From Methanosarcina horonobensis HB-1 = JCM 15518 (GTDB lineage Archaea; Halobacteriota; Methanosarcinia; Methanosarcinales; Methanosarcinaceae): a stretch of 64,000 nucleotides of DNA. The translations under genes and the position numbers were made by a program. This document shows positions 9,087 to 17,390 of the stretch, piece after piece (position 1 is the first letter of the stretch; every line of letters begins with the position of its first letter). The stretch covers positions 3,823,036-3,887,035 of the forward strand of contig NZ_CP009516.1 of the NCBI RefSeq assembly GCF_000970285.1. The letters are read 5' to 3'. The notes under the pieces were generated by a model that saw only the letters and a program-made list of their open reading frames with translations, had not been told where the DNA came from and searched no databases.

Positions 9087-10600
9087 TCAAGCTTCACCTT
9101 TTTCAGATTCTCGGCGACCAGCAGGTTCAGTCTCTCTTCCTCTTTCAACTGCTCCTCGAGCTCGGCTTTCAGCGCGGTGAACCGTTCATTGAAATCAAAA
9201 TCATCCTCATCATCCGGCAATCCCACATAACGCCCCGGCGTCAGCACATAGTCCAGTTCACGCACCCGTTCAATTGGAGCAGAATTGCAGAATCCTTTCA
9301 CATCTTCGTAATTCCCGTCAGGATTGCGCCAGTTATGGTAGGTGCTCGCGATCTCCTGTATATCCTCAGATGAGAATTCACGGGTTCTGCGGTTTATCAG
9401 ATGTCCCATGTTCCGTGCATCGATGAACAGGATCTCATCTGTTCTGTTCCTGTACCTGCCATTGGATTTGTTTCTGCTCAGGAACCAGAGGCTGGCCGGG
9501 ATCTGGGTATTCAGGAATAGTTTTGGCGGAAGGTTTACTATACAGTCCACTAAGCGTGCCTCCACAAGCTCTTTCCTGATATCTCCCTCTCCCGATGACT
9601 TGGACGTCAGGGAACCTTTAGCCAGAACAAAACCGGCCTGACCGCTCGGACCTAAATGATAAAGAAAGTGCTGTATCCAGGCATAATTAGCATTTCCGGC
9701 TGGCGGAACACCATACTTCCATCTTCCATCCTTGCGTAATAGATCGCCACTCCAGTCGCTGTCATTGAAAGGTGGATTAGCTATGACATAATCCGCTTTC
9801 AGGTCTTTGTGGGCATCATTCAGGAAAGAACCTTCATTGTTCCATTTAACTTGGGAGCTATCAATGCTTCTGATGGCGAGATTCATTTTTGCCAGCCGCC
9901 ACGTTGTCTGGTTGCTCTCCTGCCCATAGATCGATATATCGTTTATTTTTCCCTGATGGTCGGCAACAAACTTCTCCGACTGCACAAACATGCCACCGGA
10001 ACCGCAGCATGGGTCAAAGACCCGGCCATTGTAGGGTTCCAGCATTTCTACCAGTAACTCAACAACACTTCTCGGAGTGTAGAACTGTCCACCCTTTTTT
10101 CCTTCTGCCAGAGCAAATTCACCAAGGAAATATTCGAAAACATGACCAAGAACATCAGCACTTCTGTTTTTGGCATCTCCAAGAGCAATATTGCTCACCA
10201 GATCGATCAGACCGCCAAGATTTGTAGGGTCAAGATTGCCCCGTGCATATACCTTTGGTAAAACCCCTCTAAGCAAAGGATTCTCTTTTTCGATGGCATC
10301 CATTGCATTATCAACAGCTTTACCGATTTCTGGTTTTTTAGCTTCTGACTGCAAGTATGACCAACGGGCAATTGTGGGTACAAAGAATACATTCTCAGCT
10401 TTGTATTCATCCCTGTCTTCAGGATCCGCACCAGCATACTCTCCTTCCCCTTGTTGCAATTTTTCATATAATTCCTCAAAGGCATCTGAGATGTATCTTA
10501 GGAAAATCAAGCCCAAGACTATGTGCTTATACTCAGCAGCATCAATATTTTTTCGAAGTTTGTCTGCCGCTTTCCACAATTGCTTTTCAAAATCACTCAT
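9083..10600 (-). CDS. hsdM: Type I restriction-modification methyltransferase subunit
   Basis: N6-adenine DNA methyltransferase subunit; two copies join one HsdS. 505 aa. The N-terminal helical HsdM_N domain (about 1-130, starting [20 protein letters not shown]) is followed by the gamma-class methylase domain. This has the SAM-binding motif [13 protein letters not shown] (about 195-206) and catalytic motif IV ANPPF (about 273-277). A charged C-terminal helix ([19 protein letters not shown]) probably contacts HsdS. It is the first gene of the five-gene leftward operon, and the long AT-rich region to its right must hold the promoter. No damage is visible. Confidence 0.96.
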   Translation of the reverse strand: MSDFEKQLWKAADKLRKNIDAAEYKHIVLGLIFLRYISDAFEELYEKLQQGEGEYAGADPEDRDEYKAENVFFVPTIARWSYLQSEAKKPEIGKAVDNAMDAIEKENPLLRGVLPKVYARGNLDPTNLGGLIDLVSNIALGDAKNRSADVLGHVFEYFLGEFALAEGKKGGQFYTPRSVVELLVEMLEPYNGRVFDPCCGSGGMFVQSEKFVADHQGKINDISIYGQESNQTTWRLAKMNLAIRSIDSSQVKWNNEGSFLNDAHKDLKADYVIANPPFNDSDWSGDLLRKDGRWKYGVPPAGNANYAWIQHFLYHLGPSGQAGFVLAKGSLTSKSSGEGDIRKELVEARLVDCIVNLPPKLFLNTQIPASLWFLSRNKSNGRYRNRTDEILFIDARNMGHLINRRTREFSSEDIQEIASTYHNWRNPDGNYEDVKGFCNSAPIERVRELDYVLTPGRYVGLPDDEDDFDFNERFTALKAELEEQLKEEERLNLLVAENLKKVKLE

Positions 10601-11531
10601 AATTAATGCCTTCCATTATTCAAATTTTTAATCAGCTTAATGAACCAGTACAAAAGCCGTTTCGTGTAGTTTTGATGTTTTTCTTAGTCACAAAGATAGT
10701 TGGAACTTGAAAATTCTTATTTTTCAAAAATTCAAATTTACCGTATTCAATTCCTAATCCTTGTGTTTTAGTTATAGTATGCCTTACTTGAAATTTACAT
10801 AAACTTTATAAGATATCTTATGGAAGAGAATATCTATATTAATATAAAGCATTTACTAAAATTCATTTAATAGAATGTAGTAATTTGGGTTAAATATGGA
10901 TTATTAATTTTGCTCAAACGATATGGAATACAATCAAGATCTAATAAAATCACTCCAATTTTTTTCAATTTACTTTTGGTTTTATTTGTTCCATCTATCA
11001 AAGATTCTAAGAAATATTAAATTGAATAGTTTTCTGTGATGCAATCAGGCGCTTCATAATGTATCAACTCTTAAAAATATTTTTTTATTCATGTAGATTT
11101 TTATTAAATGCGGCGCATAAAAATGAATTAATCTTTGTTAGTGCAACTTTCGGAAAAAAGACAGTTGTGCATAACTCATACACTAGCGTTGCGTTTTTTG
11201 AAGATATCTATATCCCTAAACAAAAGTAAGAGATGTTTAATTCGAACTTATGAAATCCTTTGACAGATATATTCTTTAAAAACATTTACTCAATCACGAC
11301 TTTTTGTGAGCACCATAAGCTCATCTTAATCTTTCCTTCAAGTTCTTGACTTTTGCAAAATATCCCTTTCCTTTTTTCAGATAGGAACGCTAGGTCAGAT
11401 AAGCCATTTAGTCTTAATGTTCATGTTCTGAAAAGGTGGAGAATTGAGGAAAATGTTGATATAATGCTAGAAACCAAAGAATAAACTTACTTTAGCTATA
11501 TTTTTATTGTAATAACAGCTTCATATGATGC
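10601..11531. other. AT-rich intergenic region between divergent hsdM and a membrane-protein gene
   Basis: About 930 bases without a convincing gene. The left end must carry the hsd promoter read leftward and the right end the promoter of the gene at 11532. Bases 11200-11300 are copied in degenerate form at 12446-12555. Around 11340-11370 a stretch resembles the antisense of the TPR gene at 13.6 kb (a match to AGTTCTTTGGCTTTGCAAAA), so it probably contains a worn-down gene remnant. Confidence 0.6.
11200..11300 (+). repeat. Left copy of ~100-bp imperfect direct repeat
   Basis: Shares the series GATATCTATATCCC, then TCGAACTTATGAAATC, then TTGACAGATATAT and ACTCAATCA with 12446-12555 in the same order and orientation, at roughly three quarters identity. 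The two copies bracket the membrane-protein gene at 11532-12377. Confidence 0.65.
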
Positions 11532-12377
11532 ATGGTTTATTACTATAGTTTAAGAAGACAAGAGACTGAACTCAAGATATTGTTTACAACTGGCGTTATT
11601 TTTTCTTTTTTTATATGTTACATAGAAAAATATATTTCAGGATTTACGGCTATTTTACTATTTTTTATGTATATCTACAGTTTAATGTCATTCTCTCCAA
11701 ATATTTTTAAGTTAGTCATCAACAATATTTTCGCGGTTATAATAATCTGTTTGTCATTTTTTGCAATTTTATTTTGGTATTTTAAGATTGATGCATTACC
11801 TATGGGAAGTATAAATGACAATCAAATGCTCATTTTTGTTACATTACTTTATGTATTTTTGACTTATAAAACAATGAAAAGTAATTTTTCAATATATCAA
11901 CATCAAAGAATGCCTCAGTTGCTTATAGATATTGCAAATAATGATAGTAAAGCGCTATTTATGATTAAAAATATAAGCGATTTCCATGCTGTAGAGTTAC
12001 TTGTTACATTTGAAATATTGTATCCAATACCAGTTAGCACATTTTCAACAATAAAATTGTTTATAGTAAGAAGTCTTTTCAAAAAGAGAAAAAATGACTA
12101 TATAATTCATTATTTCTTAGAATATCTTGAACCAAAAAGCACTGCAGATCTTGATATAGAACAGGAAATCCAATGTTTAATAGATAAAGAAGCCATTACA
12201 AAAAAAAGAGGGTTAGACATAATAGGTGAAGATCTTCATGTTATTGTGAAATATGAGTATAAATCATTAGATAATTTAGACTTAGAAAAACCGTTTTATA
12301 AGCGTTTCAAATTCAAGATACATCCTACAGGAAGTAAACTAGTGCATAAAAGTGGCAATCCAGTTAAATTAGATTGA
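11532..12377 (+). CDS. Membrane protein with cytoplasmic tail, unknown function
   Basis: 281 aa. The first ~115 residues contain four hydrophobic segments (about 14-30, 36-53, 62-83 and 98-112). The rest is soluble and charged, beginning KTMKSNFSIYQHQRMPQLLIDI and containing a run typical of beta strands (ALFMIKNISDFHAVELLVTFEILY). The codon use is very AT-rich. It lies on the island side of the zinc-ribbon repeats, divergent from the hsd operon, and between two ~100-bp direct repeats. A GTG or ATG start is not available upstream; the reported ATG at 11532 has no clear ribosome binding site. I do not recognise the family. The membrane-plus-sensor-like layout next to RM genes makes a defence role possible but unproven. 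Confidence 0.65.
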   Translation: MVYYYSLRRQETELKILFTTGVIFSFFICYIEKYISGFTAILLFFMYIYSLMSFSPNIFKLVINNIFAVIIICLSFFAILFWYFKIDALPMGSINDNQMLIFVTLLYVFLTYKTMKSNFSIYQHQRMPQLLIDIANNDSKALFMIKNISDFHAVELLVTFEILYPIPVSTFSTIKLFIVRSLFKKRKNDYIIHYFLEYLEPKSTADLDIEQEIQCLIDKEAITKKRGLDIIGEDLHVIVKYEYKSLDNLDLEKPFYKRFKFKIHPTGSKLVHKSGNPVKLD

Positions 12378-12445
12378 TATAAATTTATTTTAATCACTAA
12401 TCTTTTTAGAATATTAACATCAAACAGTCATGCATACAAAAAATT

Positions 12446-12555
12446 CGAGATACCTATATCCCAAAACTAAAGTGTGAGATATAAAACTCGAACCTATGAA
12501 ATCTTTGATAGATATATGTTTTAAAAAATGTCTATTCGATCATAACTCAATCAAG
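12446..12555 (+). repeat. Right copy of ~100-bp imperfect direct repeat
   Basis: Partner of 11200-11300; best shared blocks are ACCTATATCCC, CGAACCTATGAAAT, GATAGATATAT and ACTCAATCA. Just to the right, 12630-12675 again resembles the antisense of the TPR gene at 13.6 kb, which suggests that both repeats are parts of decayed gene copies. Confidence 0.65.
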
Positions 12556-12717
12556 TATAAACTCACAACTCACGTGGTAATCTTCCTCAAAAAGTACCTT
12601 GTTCTCAGATTTAGAATTCTTTGGGTCCAAGTTATATTTGCCTTCAAGTTCCTTGGCTTTTGTTTCAACAACTTCTTAACTTTTCAAGAATATGAAACAA
12701 TTTTTTAACTTATCTTC

Positions 12718-13071
12718 TCACTGAAAAGAATAAACAAAGTAGAGATGTTTTTTGTCAGGACTATACATATCCAGCTCTATCTTTATTCTCTGTATTAAAC
12801 CGCAACAATATGTAGATGCTATCCCTTAGTATTTTTTCAGGATCCTGCAGAGTTCATCAACTTTGATCCCGTCACTGAGATATCTCCGAATCGTGTAAAG
12901 GACATGCCTGACCATTGCCTCTTCTGTGATAGTGTCCTTGACTTCGATGTATTCCACAGCGTACCGAGATGCGCTATCCTGATCTGATACAGGAGTCGTT
13001 TCCAGATAGTGTAGTTCAATAGACTGATAAAGAGGCTTCCTACAGTGAGGACAAATCGCTTTAATGTACAC
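12718..13071 (-). pseudogene. Zinc-ribbon protein gene interrupted by an in-frame TAA
   Basis: Read leftward from the ATG at 13071. The N-terminus MYIKAICPHCRKPLYQ has a CPHC zinc-knuckle half. After 81 codons the frame meets TAA (12826-12828), but it continues cleanly for another ~35 codons (YCC, LIQRIKIELDMY, KHL) to TGA at 12718-12720. The remnant at 2598-2748 has TAT where this copy has TAA, and matches on both sides of it. This shows that the stop arose by mutation within a 117-codon gene. The 81-aa product may still be made; whether it works is unknown. It is TAA, so pyrrolysine readthrough does not apply. Confidence 0.72.
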
Positions 13072-13223
13072 AGATAACTACCTTCTCTATTTTTAGTCCA
13101 AAAAGTCCGAACCCCCAGACAATATAAAAATGATAGTATAATATGTAAAAACATGCTTTAAAAAGTAAAATCCGTGTTATAAAAAAAGATATTTGTGTGA
13201 ATACACAAACTTGAATTTTTTAA

Positions 13224-13736
13224 TTATTCCCCAAGCGAGAAATAGAAACTATCATCCAATAGACCAGGTTCGTAGCCCATAATTACTTCTTTACCCTGAG
13301 GCACTGTATAAGGATGGAGCAGTTCACTCAATAACTCCTCATCGCACGGTCTCGCGAGGAATTTCATCTTTTTCCAGTTCTTCAGAAATAGGTTTTATTT
13401 TGGCTGCGAGTTCATCAATTTTGTAAAGAGGAGTAGTGTTGTGTTCTTTCGCAAGATGCTCATCGAGTGCACGGGGATTTTCTTTTGCTTTGCGTTGCTC
13501 TTCAGGAGTGGGGATCCGATGATTTGATGGATTCTGAAGAGGTTCTTCTTTTTGTTTCTCTTCGAGTTCTTTGGCTTTGCAAAACACTTCTTTGCTTCTT
13601 CGTATTCACCCGCTTCAACATGAGCAATTCCTGCTTTTGTGAGTGCTTCGATTTTTTCTTTTGTGGTACGCGGAACTTCATTGAGAAGTTTCCTACCCTC
13701 TTCGTGTTGGATCAGGACAGAATAGGGTTCTGCCAT
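13224..13736 (-). pseudogene. Frameshifted TPR-repeat protein gene
   Basis: Three consecutive pieces of one protein lie in two frames. The first, from ATG 13736 to about 13580, contains a tetratricopeptide unit (KIEALTKAGIAHVEAGEYEEAKKCF). The second, about 13580-13342, continues as AKELEEKQKEE...EELEKDEIPRETVR. The third returns to the first frame with DEELLSELLHPYTVPQGKEV and ends SFYFSLGE at TAA 13224-13226. The join at FCKAKELEE/FAKPK is a clear single-base slip, and the second slip near 13340 restores the frame. A sequencing error could explain one slip but hardly both. TPR proteins mediate protein-protein contacts; the partner is unknown. Confidence 0.75.
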
Positions 13737-13865
13737 CTTTTTTTCATTTTCTCTCTGTTCTTCACGAACGAAGTGCTGAGTACGAATACAGATAAATAGG
13801 ATGATAAAAAATAATTAGACAAGTAATTATCATGTAAAATAAAGAAAAAACAACAGCTCAGGACA

Positions 13866-14076
13866 GTGGACAAAGAGCATTTTGTTAGAATGTTTGAAGA
13901 TGAAGAGTTTCTAAACGCTGTCCAGAAATGCATGGATGAATCTACCTGCACAGCTGCAGAAGTTGCCGATGAGAGTAGGATGTCATCCCACAGTCGCAAA
14001 AAACAGGCTTTTACTAGCAGAACAAGGCAAATAAAAGAAAAAGTTGAGAGGCAGAACATAAGGTTTTAGACCCTGA
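13866..14076 (+). pseudogene. Decayed helix-turn-helix protein gene
   Basis: Starts GTG at 13866 with MDKEHFVRMFEDEEFLNAVQ and reads TAAEVADE, the first part of a typical archaeal winged helix-turn-helix. A one-base slip after GATGAG moves the frame; the other frame continues VGCHPTVAKNRLLLAEQGK, which completes the recognition helix, then hits TAA, continues KKKLRGRT, hits another TAA and ends GFRP TGA. So the original ~70-residue DNA-binding protein has a frameshift and two stops. The open 67-aa frame at 13866-14069 is therefore not a genuine intact product. Confidence 0.65.
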
Positions 14077-14149
14077 AAACTTCAAGCGATGACAAAGAAT
14101 AAAACACCTTTTAAAAAATAGTCTTTATGTTACTACGGAGAATATACAC

Positions 14150-15919
14150 GTGCAAAACCTTGATCTTATCCTCACGTTGACCGGAGGATTTGCTGCAGCT
14201 CTGGTGTTTGGCTATCTTACTCACCGCTTCGGGCTTTCACCGATTGTTGGCTACCTGCTGGCCGGGATCATGGTAAGCCCTCATACACCGGGTTTCGTTG
14301 CAAACACAGAACTCGCTGAACAACTCGCCGAGATCGGAGTTATCCTGCTCATGTTTGGGGTCGGCCTGCAGTTCCATTTCCGGGAATTCTGGGCAGTCAG
14401 GCGCATTGCCCTTCCCGGGGCCCTTATCCAGAGCCTGGCAACGGCGGCCTTTGGAGCAGTCGTGATGCATACGCTCGGCTGGGATTGGAAGGTAGGGATC
14501 GTCTTTGGTCTTGCCATATCGGTTGCAAGTACCGTTGTCCTGACCAGGGTCCTCTCGGACAACAACGAGATCCATACCCAGACCGGGCATATTGCCTTGG
14601 GCTGGCTGGTGATGGAAGACCTCTTTACCGTATTTGTTCTGGTGCTGCTCCCTGTCATATTCAGTCCTGGAGTTGTCGGTGCAACCGGTATCATTGAAGC
14701 CTTCGCGTTTACAGCCATAAAAATCATCGTTCTGGTGATATTCACCTTTGCAGTCGGGGGACGGCTTCTTCCACGCTTTCTTACCCATATTGCAAATACT
14801 AATTCACAGGAGCTGTTTACCCTCGCAGTGCTGGCAATCGCCCTGGGTATCGCCGTGGGATCGGCTTATATGTTCGAGGTCTCGATGGCCCTGGGGGCGT
14901 TCCTCGCCGGGATGGTGGTAGGGCAATCAGAATTCAGCACGCGGGCAGCAACAGAGGCACTCCCCCTGCGGGATGCGTTTGCCGTGCTCTTCTTTGTCTC
15001 GATCGGGATGCTCTTTGACTTTAACAGCCTGATTGAGTCCCCGGTTTTCGTGATAGCTACCCTTGCAATCATCCTGCTGGGCAAACCGCTGGTAGCGTTT
15101 CTCATCGTTGCCCTGATGCGATATCCGCTCCGGGTTGCTCTCTCTGTTGCCCTGATTCTCTCCCAGATCGGTGAGTTTTCATTCATTCTGGCAACGGTGG
15201 GAGCGGACATGGATATTCTTCCTGCAAATGCCCAGAATATCCTCGTAGCAGCTGCAATCATATCAATTACCCTTAACCCTCTCCTCTACCGGGCCGGCGG
15301 AAAGATAGAACGTTGGCTAGACCGGTGCATGCCAGGTCTCACCAATTGTATCCATGCCCGGTGTGCTCCCATCCCGGCTACGAACGGGCAGGTAAACAAG
15401 CAATCCGGACAGATCCATGTCATCGTGGTTGGGTACGGGCTCGTTGGCCAGACCGTGGTACGGTTGCTCATGGAGAACGATATCTGCCCGACGATCTTGG
15501 AACTGAACGTCCAGACCGTCCAGTCTCTTCGTTCCCAGGGGTACCGGACAATATACGGGGATGCTGCACGCATCAATACGCTTACCGATGCCGGAATTAC
15601 GGATGCCCATGCACTGGTGCTCAGTGTATCCGATGTTAAGGGAGAAAGCGAGATTATCAGGCAGGCACGGGAATTGAACCCCCATATCAGGATCATTGCA
15701 CGGACCACCTACATGTCCAACCGGCAAAACCTGATCGCTGCAGGGGCAGACGTCATCTTTACCGACGAGGGCGAAGTGGCGCTTTCGGTTACGGAAATGA
15801 TTTTAAAACAGTTCGGTGCAACACCGGACCAGATAAACCGGGAGCGTCAGAGAGTGCATGAGAGTTTCTATGAGAGTTTCTTCCCCACTCCGCCGCAGGC
15901 AAAAAAAGAAGAAACTTGA
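14150..15919 (+). CDS. Kef/CPA2-type cation:proton antiporter with TrkA-N domain
   Basis: 589 aa. Residues 1-380 are a Na+/H+ exchanger (CPA2) membrane domain with about 12-13 hydrophobic segments, including the conserved LMFGVGLQFHFREF and ALGAFLAGMVVGQSE regions. Residues ~420-540 are a Rossmann TrkA-N domain with the nucleotide motif VVGYGLVGQTVVR. It is related to KefB/KefC and YbaL, probably exporting K+ or Na+ in exchange for protons under nucleotide control. The start is the GTG at 14150 with ACGGAG just upstream. Codons are markedly GC-richer than those of neighbours, with many CGG arginine and CTG/CTC leucine codons, a sign of transfer from a higher-GC archaeon such as a Methanomicrobiales relative. 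Confidence 0.9.
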   Translation: MQNLDLILTLTGGFAAALVFGYLTHRFGLSPIVGYLLAGIMVSPHTPGFVANTELAEQLAEIGVILLMFGVGLQFHFREFWAVRRIALPGALIQSLATAAFGAVVMHTLGWDWKVGIVFGLAISVASTVVLTRVLSDNNEIHTQTGHIALGWLVMEDLFTVFVLVLLPVIFSPGVVGATGIIEAFAFTAIKIIVLVIFTFAVGGRLLPRFLTHIANTNSQELFTLAVLAIALGIAVGSAYMFEVSMALGAFLAGMVVGQSEFSTRAATEALPLRDAFAVLFFVSIGMLFDFNSLIESPVFVIATLAIILLGKPLVAFLIVALMRYPLRVALSVALILSQIGEFSFILATVGADMDILPANAQNILVAAAIISITLNPLLYRAGGKIERWLDRCMPGLTNCIHARCAPIPATNGQVNKQSGQIHVIVVGYGLVGQTVVRLLMENDICPTILELNVQTVQSLRSQGYRTIYGDAARINTLTDAGITDAHALVLSVSDVKGESEIIRQARELNPHIRIIARTTYMSNRQNLIAAGADVIFTDEGEVALSVTEMILKQFGATPDQINRERQRVHESFYESFFPTPPQAKKEET

Positions 15920-16128
15920 CCAGATCCAGCTCCCCGTTCCTTAGATCCTGAAAGGCAGGAAAAGCAATCCGGAAGTAAGCAGGGCGGGGTAGTTTTAGGA
16001 TCTGTTTTCCGAGCTTTCTGAAAGTAATAGGTGTTTGACCCAGACATCTCCCCCTTTCAGGGCTTTAATTGTTTACTCCAACTTTATCACCGTTAACTAT
16101 TTTTTATATTCTGCATATTCTTATTATC

Positions 16129-16878
16129 ATGACCCTTCCAGAACTTTGTCCACTTGATGAATCCCAGGCATGCAAAGGGCGGGAATGCCATCTCTTCTGC
16201 CTGGAATGGAGAACAAGGGAACCTACCTGTCTTATAGGTTACAACACAACAAGTAAAGTCAGATCTAACAAAGCTGATCGTAAAAAAGACACCTATGCCG
16301 AAGATACCTTCCGCAAGTTAGGAAAGCAGCAGCCCCTGCCCAAATGGAAGAACGTTTCTGAAAAAGGCGACTGGATGCCAACAAGGCCTGTAGAAATACC
16401 TCCTGAAAGGCCTGCTGAGAGAAAAGAAGAAAAAGTTCCTCACCTTGCACGAAAGGATCCCGAGAAACTGTTCTTTGGATGCCGCGAAGAAATCAGGGAG
16501 GCAAGAGCCGAAAAGGCCCCTGAAGAAAATCTCGATAACAGGCCGCAAGGAAAACAGGCTGCCAGTGAGGCTGAGAAAGCATCCATGAGACTGGAAGCCA
16601 GGTTGAAAAAAGAGCCCGTTGAAGAAAACCCGATTATATATGCAAAGCCGCAGCCAAAAGCTCAGGAAAAACCAAAGGCTCAGGAAAAAATAATTTCCAG
16701 GGATAAACATGCAACAATCTTTGCATCCTGTGATGAAGAAGAACAGAAAAATATTTATCCTTCAGGCAGGGAAGAGAAACCTAGAAAAACGACTGAAAGC
16801 AGAGAAAAACGCAAAAAACTTGATGAAGTAATGAATATAGACCTTCCTGATAATTATGAAGAGGAGTTCTGGAGTTAA
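16129..16878 (+). CDS. Cys-rich N-terminus plus long charged disordered tail, unknown
   Basis: 249 aa from the ATG at 16129. The frame extends upstream to 16069, but that part encodes a hydrophobic string typical of AT-rich noncoding DNA. The first 40 residues have four close cysteines (CPLDESQACKGRECHLFC), then a fifth (PTCLIGY), suitable for binding Zn or an Fe-S cluster. From residue ~45 on the protein is low-complexity Glu/Lys/Pro/Ala with near repeats (PKAQEKPKAQEK) and is probably unstructured. It ends MNIDLPDNYEEEFWS, a compact acidic motif that might be a docking tail. I do not recognise a function. Confidence 0.7.
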   Translation: MTLPELCPLDESQACKGRECHLFCLEWRTREPTCLIGYNTTSKVRSNKADRKKDTYAEDTFRKLGKQQPLPKWKNVSEKGDWMPTRPVEIPPERPAERKEEKVPHLARKDPEKLFFGCREEIREARAEKAPEENLDNRPQGKQAASEAEKASMRLEARLKKEPVEENPIIYAKPQPKAQEKPKAQEKIISRDKHATIFASCDEEEQKNIYPSGREEKPRKTTESREKRKKLDEVMNIDLPDNYEEEFWS

Positions 16879-17390
16879 GATTCCTCAATTTGAAAAAATC
16901 TTCGAGAAATTCAAAAGAACCTGTAAAGCAAATGTAAAGGCAGAACAATTTAAGGTTAGCTCCAGGTAAATATAAGGTTAACCCTTACAAGAGTTAACTT
17001 AAGATTGGCTAGAATAAACTGGTGTTATCTGGAGTATTCATAACTGCTTGAATTAACTTGAAATGGAGCGGCAGGCTAAAGTTCCGGAAAAACTGTTTAG
17101 AACCTGAAAAAAAGGAGAAAATACTTTCTCGCTTTCTGAGTTTCAAGCAAGCCTGCATACTCCCGAATTAAATCGTGACTTATGGTTTAACTCCGTGCGT
17201 TTTGCCTTCTGAGTTTTTTGCTTCTTAAAGCATGGTCGGAGTTACGGTCAGTGATTTATATAGAAAGAAATGAATAAAATTCTATGGGTAAAAATAAGCT
17301 CATATAAATTATAAATGTTCGAAATATTCACTTTCGTTCATGTTATTCAACTTTATTTTCTATGATAAAACAAGAATAGGGACACAATGA
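16879..17390. other. Intergenic region, no gene seen
   Basis: About 510 bases. It contains a cluster of related GGTTAAC/GTTAACTTAAG words at 16955-17000 (AAGGTTAGC, AAGGTTAACC, GAGTTAACTTAAGATT), which may be degenerate repeats, and AT-rich promoter-like DNA at 17270-17360 before the nuclease gene. No RNA gene or ORF is convincing. Confidence 0.5.

Noticed and set aside
12496-12708. 70-aa open frame on the plus strand
   Set aside because: It lies in a degenerate repeat; the other strand resembles a decayed TPR gene, and the translated text is Phe/Leu/Lys noise.
12826-12828. Readthrough by pyrrolysine at the internal stop of the zinc-ribbon gene
   Set aside because: The codon is TAA, whereas pyrrolysine uses TAG.
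16069-16128. Upstream extension of the Cys-rich protein
   Set aside because: The 20 added residues are a hydrophobic string from AT-rich DNA, and the ATG at 16129 begins the Cys-containing part; a signal peptide seems unlikely but cannot be fully excluded.
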